Shown here: positions 43,836 to 52,285 of the stretch, one piece after another
Numbering within the stretch: position 1 is the first letter of the stretch
Layout of the letters: each line of letters begins with the position of its first letter
Assembly (NCBI RefSeq): GCF_021654575.1
Contig: NZ_AP024488.1
Span: 3,681,501 to 3,745,500, forward strand
From: Desulfoluna limicola
GTDB lineage: Bacteria > Desulfobacterota > Desulfobacteria > Desulfobacterales > Desulfolunaceae
Length of the DNA: 64,000 nt
Reading direction: 5' to 3'
Translations under genes and position numbers: made by a program
Notes under the pieces: generated by a model
Told to the model about the DNA's origin: nothing
Databases searched by the model: none
The model's input: only the letters and a program-made list of their open reading frames with translations

Positions 43836-44542
43836 TCGGTGTCCACCCCCAGGGCCCGAAGCAGGGGAAGCAGTCGTTCGGCCATGGCGTCCGATTCCGT
43901 TTCGATACAGCACATGCGCCCGATGGACGCCACCGCACGGATACCGGTGATACGCTCCACCGCCTCCATGTGCTCGGCGATCATCACGGGATCTGTGGCG
44001 CCATCCCGATCCATGAACACCACAAAGGGTCGGGTGATCCCACGGTTGGACATGGCCTCAAGGGTGAGGAGGGTGTGGTTGATGGTCCCGAGGCCTGCGC
44101 GGGCGGCCACGATATGAACGAAATTCTCTTCCTTTGCGAACAGATCAATGACGTTCAGTCGTTCTGTCACAGGCACCAGGGCCCCTCCGGCGCCCTCAAC
44201 AACCAGGGGCCTGCCCATCGCTCTTTTTTCCTCGATAAAGGCCTTGAAGGCAGCCGGGTCGATCTTTTTCCCGGCATCCCGGGCCGCAAAGTACGGGGCC
44301 TTGGCTTCCCGGAAACAGTAGAGAACGGAATCTTTGGACTCATCGCCTCCCCCCAGCAGGGTCAAAACAAACGAAGGATCGCTGTAGGGGTGTGAAGGGC
44401 TGTGACAGCCTGTCTGAAAAGGCTTCAGGTAAAGGGGATTCAACCCGTTGGCGCGGAGTATTTTCATCACCAGAAGGGAGAGGACACTCTTTCCGACATC
44501 GGTGTCGGTTCCGGTGATGCAGATATCTTTGATGGGGGACAT
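43832..44542 (-). CDS. bioD: Dethiobiotin synthetase
   Basis: A 236-residue ATP-dependent enzyme with the BioD P-loop GTDTDVGKS (9-17), KPFQTGC (about 38-44) and VVEGAGGALVPV (about 110-121). It closes the ureido ring of DAPA to give dethiobiotin. TTGGAGACC precedes ATG 44542; the 34 codons upstream in the same frame are not BioD-like. No bioA (DAPA aminotransferase) or bioC/bioH is in the window. Confidence 0.93.
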   Translation of the reverse strand: MSPIKDICITGTDTDVGKSVLSLLVMKILRANGLNPLYLKPFQTGCHSPSHPYSDPSFVLTLLGGGDESKDSVLYCFREAKAPYFAARDAGKKIDPAAFKAFIEEKRAMGRPLVVEGAGGALVPVTERLNVIDLFAKEENFVHIVAARAGLGTINHTLLTLEAMSNRGITRPFVVFMDRDGATDPVMIAEHMEAVERITGIRAVASIGRMCCIETESDAMAERLLPLLRALGVDTE

Positions 44543-44719
44543 GCTGGTCTCCAAATCATATAGTGTTGATGAAGGTGAATGCATCCAACCCCAAAAACCT
44601 GCATCAGCGTGCGTGAAATGGGACGTCGGAAAAGGCCTGCCCATAGTGGTACTATGAACAGAGGTTTATTTCAATCATGCTCGGCTGCAATCCTCCGACA
44701 AACGTAACGATTAAGCTTT
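44543..44719. other. Upstream region of bioD, no gene seen
   Basis: Expected bioD promoter region. I see neither a clear promoter nor a second BirA-like dyad. Confidence 0.4.
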
Positions 44720-44890
44720 GCCTCCGGCGGGTCGCTTTTTGAAAAAAGCGCCGCAAAAACGCGTTGGTTAAGTCCAATACAGTGGGCAAACCAACGCCTT
44801 CGAATGAAACGAAATCGGCCTCAAAACCTGTTTGTCAAACCCAGCACCTGTGTCAGGAAAAGTTTCGCCCCCGGCAGGGACGCCGGAGGC
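44720..44890. repeat. Bipartite intergenic element, copy 18 (diverged)
   Basis: GCCTCCGGCGGG at one end, the inverted CCTGTTTGTCAAAC...CCCCCGGCAGGG module, and CGCCGGAGGC at the other, 171 bases in all. The middle has diverged. Lies between divergent bioD and the phosphatidyltransferase gene. Confidence 0.7.
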
Positions 44891-45062
44891 GACTTTGAGT
44901 TGAATAGATACCGACAAACAGCGGAAAACAAAGGACCGAAAGCCATGTATATCCTCCTTGCGCAGGACGATCCACAGTGATATGAAGTGTACAATGTTTA
45001 GAAGGCCTTGAAGAACCTTGCCATTCAGGCCTTTCCCCTTCCCCCCTGGAGTGACCCTGATT

Positions 45063-45656
45063 ATGGCTGGAAAACTACTTCGATCCCTGCTGTGTGCCAT
45101 CCCCAACACCCTGAGCCTGTTCAGGGTCACCTGTTCCCCCATCATCCTCTGGTTCGCCTGGAACGGAGAAGAGCGACCCTTTCTGGCGTTTCTCACCTCA
45201 GCCCTGATATCGGATTTCTTTGACGGCTCCATCGCACGACTTCTGAACCACACCACAGAGCTGGGGGCCAAACTCGACAGCCTGGCGGACTTCCTCCTGG
45301 CCCTTGCGGTTCTGCCCTGCATCTGGTGGCTCTGGCCCCACCTCTTTGAAACAGAGCTCCGCTATTTCATGGTGATCCTGGTGGGAAGCTTTGCCCAGCT
45401 CACCTGCGGCTACGTCAAATTCGGAAGAACACCCAGCTATCACACCTGGACATCCAAAAGCGCCACCATGCTTCTCTCCATATCCCTTCTTGTGCTTCTC
45501 TTCACCCAGGATGTGAGCGGCCCGTTCCGATTCTCCGCCATGCTTCACCTGGCCTCCACCGTGGAGTCGATCCTCATCACGCTGATCCTCCCACGATGGA
45601 ACTACAACGTCCCCTCTCTCTGGCATGCCCTGACCCTCACACGCTCAAAAGAATAG
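45063..45656 (+). CDS. CDP-alcohol phosphatidyltransferase
   Basis: A 197-residue membrane enzyme with the diagnostic DX2DGX2ARX8GX3DX3D motif (SDFFDGSIARLLNHTTELG, then KLDSLAD; about 46-73) and about five helices. Members make phosphatidylglycerophosphate, phosphatidylinositol-type or other phospholipid head groups at the inner membrane; the substrate cannot be told from sequence alone, so no symbol is given. ATG 45063 follows GGAG; GTG 45051 is an alternative. Confidence 0.88.
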   Translation: MAGKLLRSLLCAIPNTLSLFRVTCSPIILWFAWNGEERPFLAFLTSALISDFFDGSIARLLNHTTELGAKLDSLADFLLALAVLPCIWWLWPHLFETELRYFMVILVGSFAQLTCGYVKFGRTPSYHTWTSKSATMLLSISLLVLLFTQDVSGPFRFSAMLHLASTVESILITLILPRWNYNVPSLWHALTLTRSKE

Positions 45657-45671
45657 CCACCGGCAAGGTGT

Positions 45672-45732
45672 GCCTCCGGCGGCGAGGTGGAGCCACCTCG
45701 AAAGCTGATTGCCATTGTGCTTGCCCCTTGGT
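45672..45732 (+). repeat. Intergenic element, copy 19 (short)
   Basis: GCCTCCGGCGGCGAGGTGG and CCACCTCGAAAGC, then GCCATTG; starts 16 bases after the phosphatidyltransferase stop. The far side of the stem is missing. Confidence 0.7.
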
Positions 45733-45838
45733 CAATCAAACATGCCTGAAAAAGAATGGTAACCTGCATTGGGTTTCCTCATATTTAAGAAACCCATAAC
45801 ACATGCTCTTTGACACAGATTGCATATCGCCACACGTC

Positions 45839-45931
45839 TCGCGAATGCGGATGAGAAGCACGCCAAAATAGCGACAACCGAGGCGCATTCGCAACCAGGT
45901 TTCGAGGTGCCCCACCTCGCCGCCGGAAGCA
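45839..45931 (-). repeat. Intergenic element, copy 20
   Basis: Perfect stem GCGAATGCG/CGCATTCGC, GAGGTGCCCCACCTC cap hairpin and GCCGCCGGAAGC end, 6 bases after the ferredoxin-like gene stop in its own sense. Confidence 0.8.
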
Positions 45932-45936
45932 TGCTT

Positions 45937-47103
45937 TTATGCGGTTTCTTTCTTTCCTGCTCCGTTCATCCGACCCTTCAACCGTACCAGGGACGCCCGG
46001 GCCATAAACGCCAGTGCCTTGGGGGCGATCCGGAGAAAAAGTCGGGTAAAGGAGTCGGAGGGCGGGTTGTAGAGTGGGTTGGGTTCGAGGCTCAGCGCCC
46101 CTTCCGGGCAGGAGGAGAGACAGGCGGCGCACCCGATGCACCGGGTGGGGTCGTAGTGGTGCTCTTTTTTAACAATGGCGTGGGCCTTGGTGTTGCAGGG
46201 GCGCAGGCATCTCCCGCAATCTGTGCAGGCTGTCGCATCCACCACGACCTTGAACCGTGGTTGGGCCATGAGGGCCATTCCGCCGAAGTGATTGATGGTC
46301 TCAAGACCATGGCAACAGCAGTCACAACAGGTGCAAATGGCGTTGGGGCTTTCGTGGGAGACGTTGGCCGTGAGGAGCACGAGGTTTCTCTCCCAGCGTT
46401 CCCTGATGATGGCCCGCATCTCCTCCCGGGAGACATGGTACCCGGTCCCTTGCGGGACGACGCCTTCGGCAAAGGCCCCGAAAAGAAGACACCCGTCCTC
46501 GATCTTCGCCCGCTTGCATGTCCCCCCGGCAAAGGCGACGGACTGACGGCACTGGCAGACATTCAGGACAGCAAAGGTCTCATGGGCGGCAAGGAGTTTT
46601 TCCACCAGATCGGCATCAGCCACCGTTTGCTCGTTCTCCACATGCTCCTGGATGGGAATGTTGCGAATGGACGGGGCCTTGACCCACCCGAGAAAATCTT
46701 TCACGTACCCGCTGCCGAAGAGGGCCGTGATCTTGTCCCCGAACCCTTTGTGCAACGGGGTCTCTTTGCCGTTCATGAGAAAGTACTCAAAGACCCCCGG
46801 AATCAGGGGCAGCATGGAGTAGCCAGACGCACCGCCATAGATCAGGCGCTTTTGTGCGAGACCTTCCAGCAAAGGGAGGGCCTCCTCCGGCTTGAGCCCT
46901 GCCTTTGATGCCACATACGGAAGCTTCCTGGGCAGGTAGGATGGCAACCCAAGCACGGCACGGGCCTCCTCGGGTGTAAAGAGATGGCAGATCAGCTCCT
47001 GCAGTTCATCCCCCATGGGAGGACCGATGAGCCAGACCGAGCTGAAACGTCGGGCGAGTTTTTGCTGGTATCTGTCTGCAGGTACAACCTCACGGTTAAG
47101 CAT
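45937..47103 (-). CDS. 4Fe-4S ferredoxin-type protein with N-terminal helical region
   Basis: A 388-residue cytoplasmic protein. The first ~130 residues are helical and look like a winged-helix region (TPEEARAVLGLPSYLPRKLPY); the middle holds VCQCRQS (about 178-184), then ICTCCDCCC (about 253-261); the C-terminal part has two 4Fe-4S motifs, CTDCGRCLRPC and CIGCAACLSSCPEGAL. Proteins with this build are widespread in anaerobic Desulfobacterota and Clostridia and are thought to be electron carriers or redox sensors; no function is proven. GGGAG precedes the ATG. It is convergent with the phosphatidyltransferase gene. Confidence 0.8.
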   Translation of the reverse strand: MLNREVVPADRYQQKLARRFSSVWLIGPPMGDELQELICHLFTPEEARAVLGLPSYLPRKLPYVASKAGLKPEEALPLLEGLAQKRLIYGGASGYSMLPLIPGVFEYFLMNGKETPLHKGFGDKITALFGSGYVKDFLGWVKAPSIRNIPIQEHVENEQTVADADLVEKLLAAHETFAVLNVCQCRQSVAFAGGTCKRAKIEDGCLLFGAFAEGVVPQGTGYHVSREEMRAIIRERWERNLVLLTANVSHESPNAICTCCDCCCHGLETINHFGGMALMAQPRFKVVVDATACTDCGRCLRPCNTKAHAIVKKEHHYDPTRCIGCAACLSSCPEGALSLEPNPLYNPPSDSFTRLFLRIAPKALAFMARASLVRLKGRMNGAGKKETA

Positions 47104-47167
47104 AAAAAGATCTCCCGATCATTGCTGGGTGCCATCGTTAAACGTCACCACACATAGGTTCACGTAT

Positions 47168-47337
47168 GCCTCCGGCGGCCCTGCCGGGGGCCAAACTTTT
47201 GAAAAGTTCAACAAACAGGTTTGCTCAACTTAAGCAGGTTTCCTCCCGAATCAAAGGCGGAAGTGATTTGTCACAAGGAACGAGGGGCAAAACGCATCCG
47301 CTACCTGCTTTCAAGGTGGCACACCGTATCGCCGGAG
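47168..47337. repeat. Bipartite intergenic element, copy 21
   Basis: GCCTCCGGCGGCCCTGCC, AAACTTTTGAAAAGTTCAACAAACAGG, partial stem CGGA/TCCG around an AAGGAACGAGGGG loop, ending GTATCGCCGGAG (decayed cap). Lies upstream of the ferredoxin-like gene. Confidence 0.75.
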
Positions 47338-47441
47338 TTATTCCGGTCAAAATCAACCCCATTGTGAGGAACCATTCGGCCCGTGCTTCTGAAGATTAAA
47401 ACAGGCCTCTTCCCGAAATGGGTTGCCTCATGCCACCCTTC

Positions 47442-47530
47442 ACGCGAATGCCCTGGCAGCGAGGAAACCATGACAGACCCCACGCATTCGCCATAGGGTT
47501 TGCAGGTGCCCCCACCTGCCCGCCGGAGGC
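47442..47530 (-). repeat. Intergenic element, copy 22
   Basis: GCGAATG/CATTCGC stem, AGGTGCCCCCACCT cap hairpin and CCGCCGGAGGC end. The 320 bases from here to the sigma-54 regulator should hold its promoter, which I cannot define. Confidence 0.75.
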
Positions 47531-47852
47531 ATGGCTGAATAATGACAATGCGATTATAAAAAGTCACCGCCCAAAACGCCTCGCAAACCTTCCGTGTTAC
47601 TGGCAAGAACATGAAAACCATGCCAAAGCCATGATAACGATTGGTCAACTTTTTGCGATGTCACCATTGATTTTCTATGTTAGCTGTGTACCATCCATAG
47701 GAAACGAAATCAACGCAAGGCACTTGCTGGTTTTCTATAAGTGCGCTGGCCGCCGCTTTCTTTTTGCCGCTTTCAAAAGGCCCGGAAATGAGCCCCGCAC
47801 AGAAAAAACCTTACGCCTTTCACATACAATCGCTACCAGCTGAGGAGAGATC

Positions 47853-49331
47853 ATGATTCGGCTTACGGAGTCGCAACGCCACTTTTTCACCCTGGTCAGT
47901 GAAGCGATCTACGCCAACCCCTTTGCAGAGGAACGGGAGGCCATCGACACACGTATTGCCGGCCTTTTCCCCGGTGCCCGTGTGGAGAACCTCATCGATG
48001 AGACCATCCGTGAGGTGAGCACCCGGTTGAAAGCCCTGGAGCCTTCGGGCCTCCCCCGTATCGACCGGGTGGAACCCAAAGACCGGAGCCTCGTGGAAAA
48101 CGCACTGGTCTTTGAATTTTTCTACCTGTTCAGGGAGCGCTTTGACGCCCTCACCCACCGGCAGCTGGAGGCCGAAGACACCTCCCTTACCGTCCCCTTC
48201 GCCGATGAGGCGCACGCTTTTTTTCATGACCGGGGGTTCAGTACCAAACAATTCTGCCATTACATGGCACTGTGCTACCAGCTCAGGCGTGCCTTCCTTC
48301 TCATCCGGGACTCACTTGTGGGTACCAGCAGGGCCATGCGGAACCTTCGTCGTGACCTGTGGAACAACGTCTTCACCCACGACATCGGCCTTTATGCCCG
48401 CTACCTCATCAACCGCATGGAGGATTTTTCCACCCTGATCCTGGGAGAGACCGGCACAGGCAAAGGCACTGCCGCCATCGCCATCGGACGAAGCGGCTAC
48501 ATCCCCTTTGATCCCGTCCGAAAAGCCTTTACCGAGAGCTTCACCCGGACCTTTGTCTCCCTCAACCTCTCCCAATACCCGGAAAGCCTCTTGGAATCGG
48601 AACTCTTCGGGCACAAAAAAGGGGCCTTCACCGGTGCCGTTGAGGACCACAAGGGGGTGCTGGAACGCTGCAGCCCCAACGGGGCCATCTTTCTGGATGA
48701 ACTGGGGGAGATTGCTCCCCACACCCAGATCAAGCTCCTTCAAGTACTTCAGGAGCGGCACTTCACCCCGGTGGGCAGCCACCTCAAGACACGGTTTAAC
48801 GGCCGGGTCATCGCCGCCACCAACCGTCCCTTCGAAGAACTCACAGGGAGCGATGGATTTCGGGCCGACTTCTTCTACAGGCTCTGCTCCGACATCATCA
48901 CCGTCCCCCCCCTTTGGGTCCGCATCGAAGAGGACCCCTCCGAGCTCACCGCCCTCCTCAACCATACCGTCACGCGCATGGTGGGCAAGGAGTCCCCCGA
49001 GTACACCGAGATGGTCCGGGAGGTCATCGACCGGCAACTGGGCGAGCACTACCCCTGGCCGGGCAACGTCCGAGAGCTGGAGCAATGCACCCGAAGGGTC
49101 CTCATCAAAAAAAGCTACATGATGACACCCACACGGCAAGAAGCGTCATCCCTGGCAGAAACCCTCACCCAGGGGCTCCGCAAAGGAGAGATGGACATCA
49201 AAGAGCTCACCTGCGGCTACTGCGCCATGCTGTACAAACGCCACGGCACATACGGAGACGTGGCCAGAATCACAGGCCTCGACCGACGCACCGCAAAAAA
49301 ATATATCGAGGAATTCGATCAGGTGGACTAA
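47853..49331 (+). CDS. Sigma-54-dependent transcriptional regulator with unusual N-terminus
   Basis: A 492-residue AAA+ activator. Walker A GETGTGKGT (about 198-206), GAFTGA (about 260-265), Walker B AIFLDELGE and NVRELEQC are present; the C-terminus ends in a small helix-turn-helix (YGDVARITGLDRRTAKKYIEEF). The ~185-residue N-terminal region is not a receiver, PAS or GAF domain that I recognise and probably senses a ligand or protein. The Walker A loop ends GKGT rather than GKE. GAGGAGA precedes the ATG. Its target genes are not evident. Confidence 0.85.
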   Translation: MIRLTESQRHFFTLVSEAIYANPFAEEREAIDTRIAGLFPGARVENLIDETIREVSTRLKALEPSGLPRIDRVEPKDRSLVENALVFEFFYLFRERFDALTHRQLEAEDTSLTVPFADEAHAFFHDRGFSTKQFCHYMALCYQLRRAFLLIRDSLVGTSRAMRNLRRDLWNNVFTHDIGLYARYLINRMEDFSTLILGETGTGKGTAAIAIGRSGYIPFDPVRKAFTESFTRTFVSLNLSQYPESLLESELFGHKKGAFTGAVEDHKGVLERCSPNGAIFLDELGEIAPHTQIKLLQVLQERHFTPVGSHLKTRFNGRVIAATNRPFEELTGSDGFRADFFYRLCSDIITVPPLWVRIEEDPSELTALLNHTVTRMVGKESPEYTEMVREVIDRQLGEHYPWPGNVRELEQCTRRVLIKKSYMMTPTRQEASSLAETLTQGLRKGEMDIKELTCGYCAMLYKRHGTYGDVARITGLDRRTAKKYIEEFDQVD

Positions 49332-49338
49332 AAAGCGT

Positions 49339-49447
49339 GCCTCTGGCGGCGAGGTGAGCCCCCTTGAAAGCGGGTTGCCATTGCGCTCCGCCCCTCGTTC
49401 CTCGGGACAAATCACAATGGCGTTTGCTGCCGGCTGCGCCGCCTCTA
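49339..49447 (+). repeat. Intergenic element, copy 23
   Basis: GCCTCTGGCGGC starts 8 bases after the regulator stop; stem GCCATTG/CAATGGC around CCCCTCGTTCCTCGGG. Confidence 0.78.
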
Positions 49448-49620
49448 AAGCAGGCGGTTGACACAACGGGAGTCACAAGGTTCTAAGGGACACGCACGGT
49501 GGTACCACTCGACCTTATCGGCCTCTGGCGTTATGTGGATGAAAACTAACCTCTAAAATTTGAAATCCGAGCCGCGGCAGCTCAAGCACTTGCCACACAC
49601 CACGCACGCCCTCACCCTCA

Positions 49621-49711
49621 GCGCGAATGCGGACGCGACGCCCACCACATTACGACAGCCGTATCGCATTCGCCACAGGGTTTCGAGATGCCCCCACCTC
49701 GCCGCCCGAGG
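49621..49711 (-). repeat. Intergenic element, copy 24
   Basis: Stem GCGAATGCG/CGCATTCGC, GAGATGCCCCCACCTC cap hairpin and GCCGCCCGAGGT end, 9 bases after the thioesterase stop in its own sense. Confidence 0.75.
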
Positions 49712-49719
49712 TTACTTTT

Positions 49720-50220
49720 CTAAACGCCCATCTTTTGCCGTCGCGCCAGCATTTTCTGTTTCTCTTCCAGCCGGTGCGCCTTTCGGTACTTGCCCTCATC
49801 GTTTCGTCGTTCGTCTTCAGGGGTCTCCAGAATCAGGGGGGGCAATTTTTTGACCGCGGCGCCTTCGTCATAGAGGGCCACAAAGGTAAGGTAGGCGCTG
49901 GCCACGTGTTTCTTTTCGCCGGTCAGAAGGTTCTCTCCCTCCACGCACACCCCGATCTCCATGGAGGTGGTGCCCACCGTGTTGAGGCTCGCCTTGAGGG
50001 TGAGCAGTTCCCCGATGTACATGGGCTCAAAAAAGTCCATGCGGTCAATGGATGCGGTAACGCAGATGGTGCGGGAGTGACGCACGGCCACCACCCCCGC
50101 GGCGTTGTCGATGTACTTCATGATCACGCCCCCGTGCACATTTCCTGCGGGGTTGGCGTCCTGGGGCAGCATCAGGTGAGAGAGAACGACACGGGTTTCT
50201 GAAACGGGGTGTCCCTGCAT
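49720..50220 (-). CDS. Acyl-CoA thioesterase, YciA-like hotdog protein
   Basis: A 166-residue thioesterase with the family pattern LMLPQDANPAGNVHGGVIMKYIDNAAGVVA (conserved Asn, His and Asp) and VTASIDRMDFFEP. It hydrolyses acyl-CoA esters in the cytoplasm; chain preference is unknown. The C-terminal tail is Lys/Arg-rich. AAGGAG lies 6 bases before ATG 50220, which decides the start against the long upstream extension to 50367. Confidence 0.88.
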   Translation of the reverse strand: MQGHPVSETRVVLSHLMLPQDANPAGNVHGGVIMKYIDNAAGVVAVRHSRTICVTASIDRMDFFEPMYIGELLTLKASLNTVGTTSMEIGVCVEGENLLTGEKKHVASAYLTFVALYDEGAAVKKLPPLILETPEDERRNDEGKYRKAHRLEEKQKMLARRQKMGV

Positions 50221-50410
50221 AACGACTCCTTGTAGGATTGATAAAAATATGATGTTTATGGTGATCCCATGCATGATGCGTCCGTCATAAGGATGAGAGA
50301 TCATGCGTCGGGTTCTCCGGCCTGGCGCTGACATTGGAGCCCGATCATCATGATGGTTAAAAACCATAATAACCCGACAGAAACATTGTCAACACCTTGA
50401 AGGACATTCT

Positions 50411-51262
50411 GTGATTCAAAACAGTTTTATTCATATGCAGGGGGTGGGCAAATCCACCGAAGAGAAGCTCTGGAACCGGGGGATCACCAACTGGAGCCTT
50501 TACGAAGAGGCTCACAGCAAGGGAGAGAAGCTCCCCATGGCCGGCACAATGATGCGCAGCATCGACACATCACGCCGCCACTATGAAAAAGGCGACCTTC
50601 TTCACTTCCAGGGCCTTCTTCCCGCCGGCGAGGCCTGGCGGCTCTTTCCCGAATTTCAGGAGAGCACCTGCTACCTCGATATCGAAACCACGGGAGACGG
50701 GCACTGGTGCGACATCACCACCATCGCCCTCTACGACGGAAAAACCGTCCGCACTTACGTCAACGGGGAGAACCTTGACGACTTCAAAGGGGACATCACC
50801 GCCTACGCCACCGTGGTGACCTACAACGGGAAATCCTTTGATATTCCGGTGATCCGACGGGTCATGGGCATCCCCATGGAGATGGCCCACATCGATCTCC
50901 GGTATGTTCTGGGAAGCCTGGGCATCAAGGGGGGCCTGAAGCGCTGCGAAGAGATCCTGGGCCTGGGGCGCACCGACCTGGCCGGCGTGGATGGGTACGC
51001 CGCCGTGGTCATGTGGAACCAGTACAAAAAGACAGGCGAGCGACGCTACCTTGAGACCCTTCTCGCCTACAACGTGGCAGACACCGTCAACATGGAACCC
51101 CTTCTGGTGGAAGCGTGCCGCATGCGGCGGGACACAATCCCCGAGGGAGCCCGGTTCACCCTGCCTGCCACGGGAAACCCTGCCACCCCACATATCCCTG
51201 ACCATGGAGTCATTGAGGAGATGCGGCGCTTGCACAGATCCTCACAAGGGAACCAATGGTAA
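50411..51262 (+). CDS. RNase-H-like exonuclease-domain protein (YprB-like)
   Basis: A 283-residue protein of the YprB / ribonuclease-H-like exonuclease group. CYLDIETTGDG (about 88-98) supplies the first acidic pair, VTYNGKSFDIPVI the second motif (about 136-148), HIDLRY the next, and AYNVADTVNM the last acidic residue. It probably trims single-stranded nucleic acid; substrate unknown. The start is GTG at 50411, supported by AAGGA 8 bases upstream. Confidence 0.83.
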   Translation: MIQNSFIHMQGVGKSTEEKLWNRGITNWSLYEEAHSKGEKLPMAGTMMRSIDTSRRHYEKGDLLHFQGLLPAGEAWRLFPEFQESTCYLDIETTGDGHWCDITTIALYDGKTVRTYVNGENLDDFKGDITAYATVVTYNGKSFDIPVIRRVMGIPMEMAHIDLRYVLGSLGIKGGLKRCEEILGLGRTDLAGVDGYAAVVMWNQYKKTGERRYLETLLAYNVADTVNMEPLLVEACRMRRDTIPEGARFTLPATGNPATPHIPDHGVIEEMRRLHRSSQGNQW

Positions 51263-51463
51263 ACATTTAAGATTCAAACGGGCTATTGTTAGGTGCAGTC
51301 AGAGGGAATTGGAAAGGTTTAAAAGTACCTTTCAGTAAAAAAAACACAATTTACCCCCGTAACACTCTTGATTTTCATTGAAATTACCCATATAAAGAAT
51401 AACTGTTTTGCACGCAGTCCTTGGAACATCAAGCTTTGGAAATATCTTGCGGGAGCACCGACA

Positions 51464-51751
51464 ATGGCACTTACGAAGACAAATATTGTGGATCAAGTCC
51501 AGGAAAGAATTGGGTATTCAAGAAAACGCAGCAGCGATCTTGTGGAGACCCTGATTGAGATCATCAAGGACACCATCGGCACCGGTGAAGACGTCCTGGT
51601 CAGTGGTTTCGGAAAATTCTGCGTCAAGGAGAAAGGGTCTCGCAAAGGGCGCAACCCGGCCACCGGAGATGACATGATGCTGGAACAGAGAAAGGTTGTC
51701 ACCTTCAAATGCTCCTCGGTTCTTCGGGACAAAATCAACGACAAGGCCTGA
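51464..51751 (+). CDS. ihfA: Integration host factor alpha / HU-family DNA-binding protein
   Basis: A 95-residue nucleoid protein. SRKRSSDLVETLIEIIKDTI, VSGFGKFCVKEKGSRKGRNPATGDDM and FKCSSVLRDKIN are typical of IhfA, including the Pro that intercalates DNA in the RNPATG arm. It bends DNA and assists sigma-54 promoters, which are numerous here. GGGAG precedes ATG 51464; the frame is open from 51368. A strong terminator follows. Confidence 0.93.
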   Translation: MALTKTNIVDQVQERIGYSRKRSSDLVETLIEIIKDTIGTGEDVLVSGFGKFCVKEKGSRKGRNPATGDDMMLEQRKVVTFKCSSVLRDKINDKA

Positions 51752-51775
51752 TCCCCCTTTTTCACGATTCTTTCT

Positions 51776-51817
51776 AAAAAGCCCCCTTCGACATGCTCGA
51801 AGGGGGCTTTTTAGTTT
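51776..51817 (+). terminator. Intrinsic terminator after ihfA
   Basis: AAAAAGCCCCCTTCGA and TCGAAGGGGGCTTTTT pair perfectly over a 5-base loop, followed by more Ts. Confidence 0.95.
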
Positions 51818-51857
51818 TTCGATAAGGGCCTGAAAAACACACTGACAAAAAACCGAT

Positions 51858-51945
51858 GCCTCCGGCGGCGAGGTGAGCGAGCCACCTCGAAAGCTGGTTG
51901 CCACTGGCGTTTGCCCCTCGTTCCTCGGATTAAACGCCAGTGGCC
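51858..51945 (+). repeat. Intergenic element, copy 25
   Basis: GCCTCCGGCGGCGAGGTGAGC; stem GCCACTGGCGTTT pairs perfectly with AAACGCCAGTGGC around CCCCTCGTTCCTCGG. The stem sequence differs from copy 7 yet pairs as well. Confidence 0.85.
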
Positions 51946-52014
51946 TTCGTGGGAATATCTGTAATTAATTATTTTTTGACCCCATAACTATTCAGTACCT
52001 ATAAACTTAAAAAC

Positions 52015-52248
52015 GCCTCCGGTGATCCAGCCGGTCACCAAACCTTTGACAAGTCTGACAAACAGGTTTTGGCTATTGGTTCACAATAGTCACCGGCCTA
52101 TTCCAGGGCAACCACAGCTCATGCCCTTGTGACACTCATGGCATCACGCCACACATCACGCGAATGCGGACGCGAGATCCCTCAAATAACGACACCCGAA
52201 GCGCATTCGCAACCAGCTTTCAAGGTGGCACACCTTGCCGCCGGAGGC
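52015..52248. repeat. Bipartite intergenic element, copy 26
   Basis: Diverged left module GCCTCCGGTGATCC...GACAAACAGG (52015-52066), then stem GCGAATGCG/CGCATTCGC, AAGGTGGCACACCTT and GCCGCCGGAGGC, 38 bases after the large membrane-protein stop in its own sense. Confidence 0.78.
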
Positions 52249-52285
52249 ATGTTTTTCCGAACGTTAACCATAGAAGGCTCTTATG

